A stretch of 64,000 bases of DNA from contig CAWIOX010000029.1 in assembly GCA_963837775.1 (NCBI GenBank), forward strand, positions 372,001-436,000, written 5' to 3'. The position numbers were made by a program, and so were the translations under genes. Position 1 is the stretch's first letter, and each line of letters begins with the position of its first letter. This DNA is from CAWIOX01 sp963837775. Its GTDB lineage: Bacteria > Pseudomonadota > Gammaproteobacteria > Burkholderiales > Burkholderiaceae_D. A model generated the notes under the pieces. It saw only the letters and a list, made by a program, of their open reading frames with translations. It was not told where the DNA came from and searched no databases. Shown piece after piece: positions 27,958 through 36,777 of the stretch.

Positions 27958-28833
27958 ATGGCCTTCTCACAAGAATTAAAACCGAATCCAAGTTTCTCGC
28001 AACATCAACTCACCAGCGCCGAAGCAGGTAGACAATGCCAAGGCAAATTATGGTCGAACTTAAAAGACATATGTGACCTGCTGAAAATTGCAATCGCAGC
28101 TCCGATAGCACAAGAAGAATTACTATTCCAGCATATTCAGTTCAAAGCTGGTCAGCGCATTCATACTATCGGACAAATTTTTGAGGCACTGTATATCGTC
28201 CATTCTGGCTTTTTGAAAACCGTACTCATTAATGAATTTGGCAATGAACAAGTGCTCAATTTTCCGATGAAAGGAGATTTACTGGGAATAGATGGCATAC
28301 ATACCAAACGATATACTTCAGAAGTTGTCGCGTTGTCTGACTGCGATTTGATCTTACTTCCATTCAGAAAGCTCATTGTGTTAGGACGCACACACATAGA
28401 ACTTGAATTTACCATGTACGACGTAATGAGTCGGGAACTGGCACGAGAACAAGCAATGGTAGGCATGCTAGGTGCATTGAGCGCGGAAGCCAGAGTTGCT
28501 CGATTTTTAGTTTTGCTCTCCGAGCGATTTTCTCAGATGGGATACTCAAGTAAATTATTCAATTTACGAATGACACGACAAGAAATTGGCAGTTATTTGG
28601 GATTAACACTTGAAACGGTAAGTCGCACACTTTCCGCCTTTAATGAGCTTGGATTGATCTCAGTCAATCAGCGGGCAATAGAAATTAAAAATATAAATGA
28701 GTTGAAGGGCATCCATCGAATCCCTTCGCCCAAATCATTATCCAAACAAATTTTAGCCAATACTACCAAACCCCCATCCCGAAGAGAATATGCGGCACAA
28801 AAAATTACAGAATCCAAAAATATAGAAATGTGA
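27958..28833 (+). CDS. FNR/CRP-family transcription regulator
   Basis: A 291-residue regulator: cyclic-nucleotide-like beta-barrel (about 50-165), long dimerisation helix, and an HTH_Crp domain (TRQEIGSYLGLTLETVSRTL, about 215-235). The recognition helix carries the E-x2-SR pattern of FNR proteins that read TTGAT-N4-ATCAA. The N-terminal cysteine cluster is incomplete: only single cysteines near residues 27 and 40 and one at SDCD in the barrel are seen, without the close CxxC pair of classical FNR. Iron-sulfur oxygen sensing is thus doubtful. The start is the ATG at 27958 with GGAG upstream; a TTG at 27919 is less likely. The two FNR-type boxes in the window are candidate targets. Confidence 0.88.
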   Translation: MAFSQELKPNPSFSQHQLTSAEAGRQCQGKLWSNLKDICDLLKIAIAAPIAQEELLFQHIQFKAGQRIHTIGQIFEALYIVHSGFLKTVLINEFGNEQVLNFPMKGDLLGIDGIHTKRYTSEVVALSDCDLILLPFRKLIVLGRTHIELEFTMYDVMSRELAREQAMVGMLGALSAEARVARFLVLLSERFSQMGYSSKLFNLRMTRQEIGSYLGLTLETVSRTLSAFNELGLISVNQRAIEIKNINELKGIHRIPSPKSLSKQILANTTKPPSRREYAAQKITESKNIEM

Positions 28834-28901
28834 GATCGAAAAAAATTAAAAGCAACTATTTAATTGAAAAAATTGGAATTTTATTTTAGTTTTCACTAAG
28901 C

Positions 28902-28928
28902 AAAAAAAATCCCCAGCATGCTGGGGAT
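28902..28928 (-). terminator. rho-independent terminator of cspA
   Basis: The 20-bp palindrome at 28909-28928 (arms ATCCCCAGCA and TGCTGGGGAT) is followed on the minus strand by a T-run of about eight, 25 nt past the cspA stop. Confidence 0.9.
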
Positions 28929-28952
28929 CAATTTATCTCGCTGTAGTCAGCG

Positions 28953-29156
28953 TTAGATAGGTGCAATGTTCGATGCTTGCTTGCCTTTAGGGCCAGTAGT
29001 CACATCGAAAGAAACACGTTGGTTCTCTTGAAGAGATTTAAAGCCGTTTGATTGAATCGCTGAAAAATGCGCAAACAAATCTTCTCCGCCTTCATCTGGA
29101 GTGATGAAGCCAAAGCCTTTAGAATCATTGAACCATTTTACGATACCAGTTGCCAT
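28953..29156 (-). CDS. cold-shock protein, CspA family
   Basis: A 67-residue single-stranded nucleic acid binding protein of one cold-shock domain. RNP1 (SKGFGFIT) and RNP2 (EDLFAHFSAI) are intact, and the length is typical. The region upstream (29157-29280) is untranslated and includes a short GGGCA/TGCCC hairpin, as expected for the regulated leader of csp genes. Monocistronic with its own terminator. Which csp paralogue it is cannot be told. Confidence 0.95.
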   Translation of the reverse strand: MATGIVKWFNDSKGFGFITPDEGGEDLFAHFSAIQSNGFKSLQENQRVSFDVTTGPKGKQASNIAPI

Positions 29157-29339
29157 TACAATTTCCTATTTCAGTTAAGTGGGCAGTTGCCCGTTAAATC
29201 GTTTGAAGCAAGAAAGAAATGACAGGCTAATACTGCACCACTACCTCGAATCTCAACGATAGCGTTAATTATACCTGATAAAACCATAAATGCACAGCCC
29301 GCCATTTATAATGCAGGGCGATTATATAAAGGGGCAATT

Positions 29340-30000
29340 ATTCAGGTCCAGCAATGCCCCCCTCCAAATAGCCAACATTCCAACCGACTTTCAGTCGCTT
29401 GCTGGCAATGCCGAGCAAGGCCGCTTTGACCGGAAAACTAGTGATGTAATAGCGATGCTCCACACTGACGCGACCAGTACTGTTTCTACCGATGATCTCT
29501 CGCGTCGATCGATCATAATCAAACTGCGCAGCCCGCTCCAGCGCTGGTTTTATTCCTGTAGTCAGTCAACGTCATCGACCACCAGGCAGCATCGGCATTC
29601 AATCCGACCGCAATTCTTTTCTGTCTAGATATGATCCCAGTATGGACGATCCAGCTTTACGGCTTCGGCCAAACTGGGCGCTGTCCTTCGCACGCAATAA
29701 TTCCGGCATGACGATGATCTCGTTGGTCGCCTTGAACTGCCCACGCCGCTCCGCCAGCGATGAGCAGAGCCCACTGATCCAGTGCATGAAAAATGCGTCT
29801 AACTGTTTCGCATTAAGCGATGAAAAGGCTCGCCCAAACGTATCGTGCGCGGCAATACCATTGGCAAGCAGCAGGTTCTGGCGCCAATGGCTGCCAGCAA
29901 CATTTTTCCAGTTGATATGCACACTCACGAGTACATGGATCGTTCAATTCTTCGAACGCTTCAAGCGCTTCGAACAGCGGCCATCTCGCCACCCAAATAT
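29340..30000 (-). pseudogene. ISAs1-family transposase remnant
   Basis: Minus-strand fragments resemble ISAs1/H-repeat transposases. N-terminal side: FEALEAFEELNDPCTREC; middle: LLLANGIAAHDTFGRAFSSL then DAFFMHWISGL; C-terminal side: STREIIGRNSTGRVSVEHRY then YITSFPVKAALLGIAS. They lie in different frames, with the centre containing the catalytic residues deleted. No terminal repeats or target duplication were recognised. The edges are approximate. Together with the IS5 remnant this marks an old insertion hot spot around uspA-fnr-cspA. Confidence 0.72.
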
Positions 30001-30204
30001 CGGAAGTAAGCGCCTTTTGGAACCAATTTCTTAACTATGAGATAGCACCTACATCATGCAATCGCCTGCAACAGTGATCAGTCGATATATACCCCCACAT
30101 CATGCTAATACACAAAAACCCGAATCAACCAGCAAAGATCAAACAACCTGGAAAACGGGTTACAAATAGCAAATAAGGAAAGCAATGTTCGAATATTTTA
30201 AATG

Positions 30205-30240
30205 CAAAAAAAACCGTTAGTGACTTACATCACTAACGGT
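30205..30240 (-). terminator. rho-independent terminator after the tRNA-Arg genes
   Basis: Perfect 11-bp stem ACCGTTAGTGA (30213-30223) with TCACTAACGGT (30230-30240) and, on the minus strand, a following T-run of eight. It lies directly downstream of the minus-strand tRNA cluster. Confidence 0.92.
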
Positions 30241-30248
30241 CTATATAC

Positions 30249-30325
30249 TGGTGCGGCTGGCAGGAATTGAACCCACGACCCCTTGGTTCGTAGCCAAGTA
30301 CTCTATCCAGCTGAGCTACAGCCGC
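30249..30325 (-). tRNA. tRNA-Arg (ACG anticodon)
   Basis: A 77-nt cloverleaf on the minus strand with acceptor GCGGCTG/CAGCCGC, anticodon loop CTACGAA (anticodon ACG), TTCAATTCC T-arm and encoded CCA. The first base of ACG is normally modified to inosine. It is one of two nearly identical copies. Confidence 0.97.
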
Positions 30326-30444
30326 AAAAACTTATTATATCGCAAATTTTTCTTTTAATAAAACTTACTTTGCATTATAAAATAATTACCACTTAAATCT
30401 TATATGAATATGCAATTAAAACCACATAAGCAACTTCAAAAAAC

Positions 30445-30521
30445 TGGTGCGGCTGGCAGGAATTGAACCCACGACCCCTTGGTTCGTAGCCAAGTACTCT
30501 ATCCAACTGAGCTACAGCCGC
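30445..30521 (-). tRNA. tRNA-Arg (ACG anticodon), second copy
   Basis: Identical to the copy at 30249 except for one base in the D-stem region (complement of AACTGA versus AGCTGA). Same anticodon loop and encoded CCA. Part of a minus-strand tRNA-Ser/tRNA-Arg/tRNA-Arg cluster downstream of lysC. Confidence 0.97.
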
Positions 30522-30535
30522 AATTTATTACAAGT

Positions 30536-30629
30536 TGGCGGAGACTGAGGGATTCGAACCCTCGATACAGGTTTAAGCCCATATGCTTCCTTAGCAGGGA
30601 AGTGCCTTCGACCACTCGGCCAAGTCTCC
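30536..30629 (-). tRNA. tRNA-Ser (GCT anticodon)
   Basis: A 94-nt class II tRNA with acceptor GGAGACT/AGTCTCC, anticodon loop CTGCTAA (anticodon GCT), a long variable arm and encoded CCA. It reads AGC/AGU serine codons. It lies 104 nt after the lysC stop and leads the cluster. Confidence 0.97.
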
Positions 30630-30733
30630 ACGTTTCAGCGTTAATCACCTGCTGCAACGAGGAAAAGATGATAGCTTCTCAAATGCATTTGGTCAAGGGA
30701 ACTATGTCATCAAATCCAAAATTTCGAGACTAT

Positions 30734-31984
30734 TTATGCATTTTCCAAATCAAATGCTTTATGCAATGCACGCACGGCCAATTCCATATATTTCTCATCG
30801 ATCAAAACAGAAATCTTAATCTCGGATGTAGAAATCATCTGAATATTAATACCTTCCTCCGATAATGTGCGAAACATTTGCGAGGCGATGCCAACGTGGC
30901 TGCGCATACCAACACCAACGACGGAGACTTTAGATACCTTGGAATCGCCGACAATACTGGCTGCATCGATGTGTTCTTTGACCTCAGCACCAAGAACATC
31001 CATAGCCTTTACATACTCTCCGCGCGGCACGGTAAACGTAAAATCCGTTTTACCCTCAACTGACTGATTTTGAATGATCATGTCAACTTCAATATTTGCA
31101 TCGGCAATCGGCCCAAGAATCTGATACGCGATGCCTGGCTTGTCAGGAACGCCCAATACTGTAATTTTTGCTTCATCACGATTAAACGCAATACCGGAAA
31201 TAACGGCTTGTTCCATATGTGTATCTTCCTCAAACGAAATCAGGGTGCCGGAAGCAGCTTCTTCTTCCAGCGGAATCATTGGATCGGTCAGCGATGACAG
31301 GACTCGTGTTGGCATTCGGTAATTACCGGCGAATTCCACGGAGCGAATTTGCAACACCTTCGAGCCAAGCGATGCCAGCTCCAACATCTCTTCAAACGTA
31401 ACTGTTTTAAGACGACGTGCTTCCGAAACAACTCGCGGGTCCGTCGTATAGACACCATCCACGTCGGTAAAAATCATGCACTCAGCTGCCTTCAAGGCGG
31501 CTGCAACCGCCACTGCAGACGTATCCGAGCCGCCACGCCCCAAAGTTGCGATATTGCCGCCCTCGTCCACACCTTGAAAACCGGTGACGATAACGATTTT
31601 TCCTGAATCCAGATCACGCCGTATCTTGACATCATCAATCGACTGAATCCGTGCCTTAGTAAAGGCGGAATCAGTCCTGATTGGCACTTGCCAGCCAGCA
31701 TAAGATACGGATTGCTTGCCAATAGCCAGAAGAGCCATCGATAACAATCCAACCGATACTTGCTCACCGGTAGATGCAATCATGTCGAGTTCACGAGGAT
31801 CAGGCTGCGCCATGATTTCTTTCGCGAGTCCGATGAGACGATTCGTCTCGCCAGACATCGCGGAAGGCACTACGACAATTTGATGGCCTGCGTCATGCCA
31901 TTTGGCGACGCGTTTTGCAACATTTTTGATGCGTTCTGTTGAACCCATCGAAGTGCCGCCGTATTTGTGGACAATTAAAGCCAT
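30734..31984 (-). CDS. lysC: aspartate kinase
   Basis: Phosphorylates aspartate, the first step to lysine, threonine and methionine. The 416-residue protein opens with VHKYGGTSMGSTERI, has GRGGSDTSAVAVAAAL and FTDVDGVYTTDPR in the kinase domain, and two C-terminal ACT domains (about 265-410) for feedback. It probably starts after a short gap in the cysS-alkA-accA-tilS-lysC series, all on the minus strand. The hom gene at 9150 is a later step of the same pathway. Confidence 0.97.
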   Translation of the reverse strand: MALIVHKYGGTSMGSTERIKNVAKRVAKWHDAGHQIVVVPSAMSGETNRLIGLAKEIMAQPDPRELDMIASTGEQVSVGLLSMALLAIGKQSVSYAGWQVPIRTDSAFTKARIQSIDDVKIRRDLDSGKIVIVTGFQGVDEGGNIATLGRGGSDTSAVAVAAALKAAECMIFTDVDGVYTTDPRVVSEARRLKTVTFEEMLELASLGSKVLQIRSVEFAGNYRMPTRVLSSLTDPMIPLEEEAASGTLISFEEDTHMEQAVISGIAFNRDEAKITVLGVPDKPGIAYQILGPIADANIEVDMIIQNQSVEGKTDFTFTVPRGEYVKAMDVLGAEVKEHIDAASIVGDSKVSKVSVVGVGMRSHVGIASQMFRTLSEEGINIQMISTSEIKISVLIDEKYMELAVRALHKAFDLENA

Positions 31985-32104
31985 AAGAAGTAAAAAGAGC
32001 GCAAAAAAAATGGAAAAATGATGGGAAACGTGCGTTTGACTTTACATGTTGCAGCGCAAAAAAACAAGTGGTAGAAAATAAATCTCAACCAGAAATATTC
32101 TCTA

Positions 32105-33568
32105 TTAGCTCGACTGCCAGCGAAAGTTGATGCGCAATCCTGGTCCATCACTAAAGCAGTGGCAATCCATACCGACGCCAGCCACAAACAAAAGTTTGCC
32201 GGCGGCAGTGTCTACTATAGGCAATCGTTCACGCTCCCAAGCCGGCACATCACGGGCCTGGAAGTGAGATTTCAGACTTTTCGTCGGCCGATTCAGCGCC
32301 AATTTCAACCTCTCCCCGCCAGAACGCAAACGTATTGATAATATTTGAGTTCGCAACCACTCTACATCCACCCCCTGCTCTGCAGCCTCAAAATGCATGA
32401 TTCCACCAAAATGTGGGAACATCATTGTAGCCGCCCCATCCCATTGAAATAATTGAGATGGCGTGCTTAATCCGGCATCATCCAATCTCGACGTGATAAA
32501 TATGCGATCACGGTAACGACGTATATTGCAATCAGCATGCGTCACACAAAGTTGCGCGTCAGGTCGAGCCTCCAGCAATTGCGTACGCATTTCACTCAAC
32601 CAAGAAGTTGACGGCATCCGGATGCCGCGCAAACCAAACCAATAGCGAAACAAGTTATAACTACGGTCCTCACTCAACGTCCGAAGTTGATTGACATCAA
32701 TACACTCACCCTCCTGGCATTGCACCAGATCTTGCGCGGCCAATTCAATTAAAAGTCGTTGCGCCGACTGAGCATGTTGTGCCGTTCTTGCAAAACGCTC
32801 CTGAAAACCAGGAAAACATTCCGCCAATGACGGCATCACTTTATGTCGTAAAGCATTACGTGCATAACGGGTATCAGCATTGGATTCATCATCAATAAAA
32901 GCAATGCCCTCACTAACCGCATAACAGTCAAGGTCTTCACGCGTCAACGTCAACAGTGGGCGCGCCATCACCAAATTGGTATCACCGAGCAAGTCTGGTG
33001 CGACATTGGCTGCATCCATGCCTGATAGCCCAGCCATACCAGTGCCACGTAATAATTGCAGCAATACCGTCTCCGCCTGATCATCCTGATGGTGCGCGGT
33101 CAACAACAATGAAACATGATACTCCCGGCACAAATCACCTAATGCTGCATAGCGCTTATTGCGCGCAGCCTCTTCTGTACCACCTTTATCATTTTTTTCC
33201 ACGCTAACGTGGCGCGAGTCAAAGATAACTCCTGAAGAAACACACTCAGCGTGACAGTGCTCAAGCCACGCATCGGCATTAGGGCTAATCCCATGATGAA
33301 CATGAAAGGCATGCAATGCAATGCCGTGCTTAGCGGTGTATTTTTTAGCCACTCGCAGTAAAACTGAAGAATCGAGACCGCCACTATAGGCAATGCCGAT
33401 TGCGCCCATCGACTTGGGCTGGCTATCCACCTCTGTTGAATATGGTGCGAAAGATGCTACCTGTGCGTTTATCCGCGTTGATGCAACTGAAACAATAATG
33501 CGCGCCTGAATATTTTCAAGCGCGCATGAAAAGGCGTCGTCAATCAACGCTGCCTGCATATTTCTCAC
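32105..33568 (-). CDS. tilS: tRNA(Ile)-lysidine synthase
   Basis: Modifies C34 of the CAU tRNA-Ile to lysidine, which lets it read AUA. The 487-residue protein carries the N-type ATP pyrophosphatase P-loop SGGLDSSVLL (about residues 61-70), HHQDDQAETVLLQLLRGTGM, and the TilS C-terminal domain (RSGGERLKLALNRPTKSLK). There is a ~50-residue N-terminal extension before the P-loop, so an internal start is possible. It begins four bases after the accA stop and is probably coupled to it. Confidence 0.93.
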   Translation of the reverse strand: MRNMQAALIDDAFSCALENIQARIIVSVASTRINAQVASFAPYSTEVDSQPKSMGAIGIAYSGGLDSSVLLRVAKKYTAKHGIALHAFHVHHGISPNADAWLEHCHAECVSSGVIFDSRHVSVEKNDKGGTEEAARNKRYAALGDLCREYHVSLLLTAHHQDDQAETVLLQLLRGTGMAGLSGMDAANVAPDLLGDTNLVMARPLLTLTREDLDCYAVSEGIAFIDDESNADTRYARNALRHKVMPSLAECFPGFQERFARTAQHAQSAQRLLIELAAQDLVQCQEGECIDVNQLRTLSEDRSYNLFRYWFGLRGIRMPSTSWLSEMRTQLLEARPDAQLCVTHADCNIRRYRDRIFITSRLDDAGLSTPSQLFQWDGAATMMFPHFGGIMHFEAAEQGVDVEWLRTQILSIRLRSGGERLKLALNRPTKSLKSHFQARDVPAWERERLPIVDTAAGKLLFVAGVGMDCHCFSDGPGLRINFRWQSS

Positions 33569-33572
33569 TAGC

Positions 33573-34547
33573 TTACTCCGAAGGCAAAATTTCCTTAAAC
33601 TTCCCGTAACTCATTAATTTTTCATGCCTCGCCGTTAACAAGTCCTTGGTTTTCACCCCCTGGAATTGACGCAAGGTATCAGCCAGTGCACGCTTGAGCA
33701 TTGATGCCATCTGCTTTGGGTCGCGGTGAGCGCCACCCAAAGGCTCATTAATGATCTTATCGATCAAACCCATCGCCTTCAGGCGATGGGCAGTCAAACC
33801 TAACGCCTCCGCTGCATCCGAAGCACGCTCTGCTGTTTTCCACAAAATGGATGCACAACCTTCTGGTGAAATCACTGAATATGTCGCATATTGCAACATC
33901 AACACGGCATCACCAACTGCGATAGCAAGCGCACCACCAGAACCACCTTCGCCAATGATGGTCGCAATTAATGGCACTTTCAACTCAGCCATCACATAAA
34001 GGTTATGCCCGATAGCCTCCGACTGCCCTCTCTCCTCTGCATCAATGCCGGGAAATGCGCCTGGCGTATCGACAAATGTGAAAATCGGTAAACCAAATTT
34101 CTCAGCCACTTTCATAAGACGCATCGCCTTGCGATAGCCTTCAGGTTTTGGCATGCCAAAATTACGCAGTGCACGCTCTTTGGTATCACGGCCTTTCTGA
34201 TGGCCAATCACCATGCAGGCTTGCCCATTGAAACGCGCCAAACCGCCGACTATGGATAAATCATCTGCATAGCTCCGGTCGCCATGCAACTCATGAAAAT
34301 CTGTGAAAATTTCATTCACATAATCCATCGTATAAGGACGCTGGGGATGACGAGCAATCTGCGAAACTTGCCAAGGTGTTAATTTCGCATAGACATCTTT
34401 GGTTAATGTTTGACTCTTCTTAGACAAACGATCTATCTCTTCCGAGATATCAACCGCAGAATCATCCTGCACAAAACGGAGTTCTTCAATTTTTGTTTCG
34501 AGCTCTGCAATTTGCTGCTCAAAATTAAGGAAAGTAATTTTACTCAT
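33573..34547 (-). CDS. accA: acetyl-CoA carboxylase carboxyltransferase subunit alpha
   Basis: With AccD transfers the carboxyl group to acetyl-CoA at the start of fatty acid synthesis. The 324-residue protein matches the family throughout: LNFEQQIAELETKIEELR, HGDRSYADD, GHQKGRDTKE, FVDTPGAFPGIDAEERGQ and GEGGSGGALAIAVGD. It has a GAAGGAGATA ribosome site before the ATG. The order alkA-accA-tilS is standard in Burkholderiales. Confidence 0.97.
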   Translation of the reverse strand: MSKITFLNFEQQIAELETKIEELRFVQDDSAVDISEEIDRLSKKSQTLTKDVYAKLTPWQVSQIARHPQRPYTMDYVNEIFTDFHELHGDRSYADDLSIVGGLARFNGQACMVIGHQKGRDTKERALRNFGMPKPEGYRKAMRLMKVAEKFGLPIFTFVDTPGAFPGIDAEERGQSEAIGHNLYVMAELKVPLIATIIGEGGSGGALAIAVGDAVLMLQYATYSVISPEGCASILWKTAERASDAAEALGLTAHRLKAMGLIDKIINEPLGGAHRDPKQMASMLKRALADTLRQFQGVKTKDLLTARHEKLMSYGKFKEILPSE

Positions 34548-34586
34548 CGTATCTCCTTCGCAATCTAATAGGAGGTGGATATTTAT

Positions 34587-35246
34587 TCAATATTCAACCG
34601 GAACGGGGTCGAGGCTGCGCCACAAATACCATGTAGCAACAGTGCGCCAAGGGTCCCAATTAGCGGCCACTTCACGCGCATCGCTACGTGAAACCGGCTC
34701 ACCTGAAAAATAATTCGTGCTAATACCTTTCAACAAACCTAGGTCATCCAAAGGCAATATATTAGGTCGGACCAGATTAAATATCAAAAACATCTCCGCT
34801 GTCCAGCGCCCTATACCACGAATTTGTACCAATTCAGCAATAACATCTTCGTCATCCATCTCAGCCCATTTGTCTGCATGAACGCGCCTGGTTTTGAAAT
34901 GGTCAGCCAAGTCCAAAATATATTCGGTCTTGCGTTTAGGTAAGCCGCATTCCGAGAGCCCCTCTTGACCAGCTTTCAATATCTGCATAGGCGTACATTT
35001 CGGGCATGCAAGCAACAAACGCTGCCAAATTGTTTCAGCCGACTTGATAGAAATTTGCTGCCCGATAATCGATCTCGCCAGCGTCTTGAATGGCTCCCCA
35101 CGCCCGACCAAATACAAATCCCCAAATTGCGGGATAAGCTTATTCATGATGCGGTCGCGTTTCATCAACTCCATCTTGGCCTGCTCCCAATAATCAGGAA
35201 TGGCCAAACCATCCACTATCAATGGTGCCATCATATGCGACGCCAT
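34587..35246 (-). CDS. DNA-3-methyladenine glycosylase II, HhH-GPD family
   Basis: Base-excision enzyme that removes alkylated purines. The 219-residue protein has the helix-hairpin-helix IRGIGRWTAEMFLIF and the catalytic aspartate in NILPLDDLGLLKGI, with SIIGQQISIKSAETIWQRL ahead of it. No iron-sulfur cysteines are seen, so it is AlkA-like rather than Nth-like. The start overlaps the end of cysS by 16 nt. An AlkA name is reasonable but substrate range is not provable. Confidence 0.92.
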   Translation of the reverse strand: MASHMMAPLIVDGLAIPDYWEQAKMELMKRDRIMNKLIPQFGDLYLVGRGEPFKTLARSIIGQQISIKSAETIWQRLLLACPKCTPMQILKAGQEGLSECGLPKRKTEYILDLADHFKTRRVHADKWAEMDDEDVIAELVQIRGIGRWTAEMFLIFNLVRPNILPLDDLGLLKGISTNYFSGEPVSRSDAREVAANWDPWRTVATWYLWRSLDPVPVEY

Positions 35247-36646
35247 TCAGTAATGCCTCCCGCCTTATCCTCCAAGACAACCCCTTGAGCAAGCAAATCC
35301 GCACGGATGCGATCTGATTCAGCAAAGTTTTTAGCTACTTTGGCTATAGCTCTTGCATTGATCATCGACTGGATATCTGCTTCTACGCTGGACACAATAT
35401 CTTTTCCTACACCAAAATCTCCAGCGACCGCCCTTCCCTTCAGGAAATCGTCTGCCTTTCTTTGCAGAAGGCCTATGATAGCGGCCAAACCTTGCAATTG
35501 CCTCGCCAAAGCCGCGGATTTATTTTTATTAACCTCATTAGCCAAATCAAACAGTACAGAAATAGCGATAGGCGTATTGAAATCATCCCGCATAGCGTCA
35601 ACAAAACGCAACGCATGTGCCTCCTCCCAATCCAGCGACTCCGCATCAGGAATGACTTGTTTCAATGCTATATAAAGACGCGTCAACGCTCCTTTAGCAT
35701 CATCCAAGTGGGCGTCAGAATAATTGAGTGGGCTCCGATAGTGGGCTCGCAAGATAAAAAAACGGACAACTTCAGGGTCGTATTGTTTCAATACATCACG
35801 TATGGTGAAAAAATTACCTAGTGATTTCGACATTTTTTCATTGTCAACACGTATGAAGCCATTGTGCATCCAATAATTCACAAAAATGTGCTGATGTGCG
35901 CCTTCTGATTGTGCAATCTCATTTTCATGATGCGGGAATTGTAAATCCTGGCCACCGCCATGGATATCAAACTGCTCACCTAACAACTCCTCAGACATCG
36001 CAGAGCATTCAATATGCCATCCTGGTCGCCCTTTACCCCACGGTGAATCCCATTTCACCTCATCAGGCTCAAATTCTTTCGAGGTTTTCCATAACACGAA
36101 ATCAAGCGGATCACGTTTCCCTGCATTAACATCAACACGCTCTCCAGCGCGCAGATCATCCAGCGTTTTCCCTGACAACTTGCCATAACCAACAAAATCA
36201 CGTACAGAATAATTAACATCGCCATCATCAGCCTTATAGGCTAAACCGTTTTTTTCAAGTTTTTCAATCAAGCGCAACATCTGCGGTATGTAGTCAGTCG
36301 CACGTGGTTCGTGATCTGGCTTTTGCACTCCCAAGGCGGCCGCATCCTCATCCATAGCTGCTATGAATCGCCGGGTCAACTGGGAAATAGTTTCTCCATT
36401 TTCTACCGCGCGCCGGATGATTTTATCGTCTATATCAGTCACATTACGCACATAGGTCACATCGTATCCAGAGACGCGTAGCCATCGTTGCACCATATCA
36501 AACACCACCATCACACGGGCATGACCAAGATGGCAGTAGTCATAAACGGTCATACCGCAAACATACATGCGGACTTTGCCAGGTTGTATAGGGGTGAAAA
36601 TCTGTTTTTCACGCACAAGCGTGTTGTAAATCTTTTGAGGGCTCAT
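35231..36646 (-). CDS. cysS: cysteinyl-tRNA synthetase
   Basis: Charges tRNA-Cys. The 471-residue class I synthetase has the zinc-cysteine and HIGH-like motif in VCGMTVYDYCHLGHAR (about residues 29-44), the WHIECSAMS zinc region, and KMSKSLGNFF. The length is normal. It heads the minus-strand cysS-alkA-accA-tilS-lysC group. Its upstream gap shared with the divergent TPR gene holds a 14-bp inverted repeat. Confidence 0.97.
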   Translation of the reverse strand: MSPQKIYNTLVREKQIFTPIQPGKVRMYVCGMTVYDYCHLGHARVMVVFDMVQRWLRVSGYDVTYVRNVTDIDDKIIRRAVENGETISQLTRRFIAAMDEDAAALGVQKPDHEPRATDYIPQMLRLIEKLEKNGLAYKADDGDVNYSVRDFVGYGKLSGKTLDDLRAGERVDVNAGKRDPLDFVLWKTSKEFEPDEVKWDSPWGKGRPGWHIECSAMSEELLGEQFDIHGGGQDLQFPHHENEIAQSEGAHQHIFVNYWMHNGFIRVDNEKMSKSLGNFFTIRDVLKQYDPEVVRFFILRAHYRSPLNYSDAHLDDAKGALTRLYIALKQVIPDAESLDWEEAHALRFVDAMRDDFNTPIAISVLFDLANEVNKNKSAALARQLQGLAAIIGLLQRKADDFLKGRAVAGDFGVGKDIVSSVEADIQSMINARAIAKVAKNFAESDRIRADLLAQGVVLEDKAGGITEWRRI

Positions 36647-36676
36647 GGAGGGCTTACCTGTTTCGACCGAGGGATT

Positions 36677-36769
36677 ATATGCATTACAAAAAAAGCAATG
36701 TTACTGATTAGCTTTTAAACACGCGCCATCTTTGCTGCGAGGCCTCAAAGTCCTCTTTGTAATGCATAT
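36677..36769. repeat. perfect 14-bp inverted repeat in the cysS/TPR gap
   Basis: ATATGCATTACAAA at 36677-36690 is exactly complementary to 36756-36769, with a 65-nt spacer. The pair fills most of the 131-nt divergent intergenic region. Each arm may be a binding site facing its own gene, or the repeat may form a long stem. A 14-bp perfect match is unlikely by chance in so short a gap. Confidence 0.55.
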
Positions 36770-36777
36770 TTGATAGA

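Noticed and set aside
30245..30530. Repeated units near the tRNAs considered as a CRISPR-like array
   Set aside because: They are two tRNA-Arg genes; no other CRISPR array or cas gene is seen in the window.
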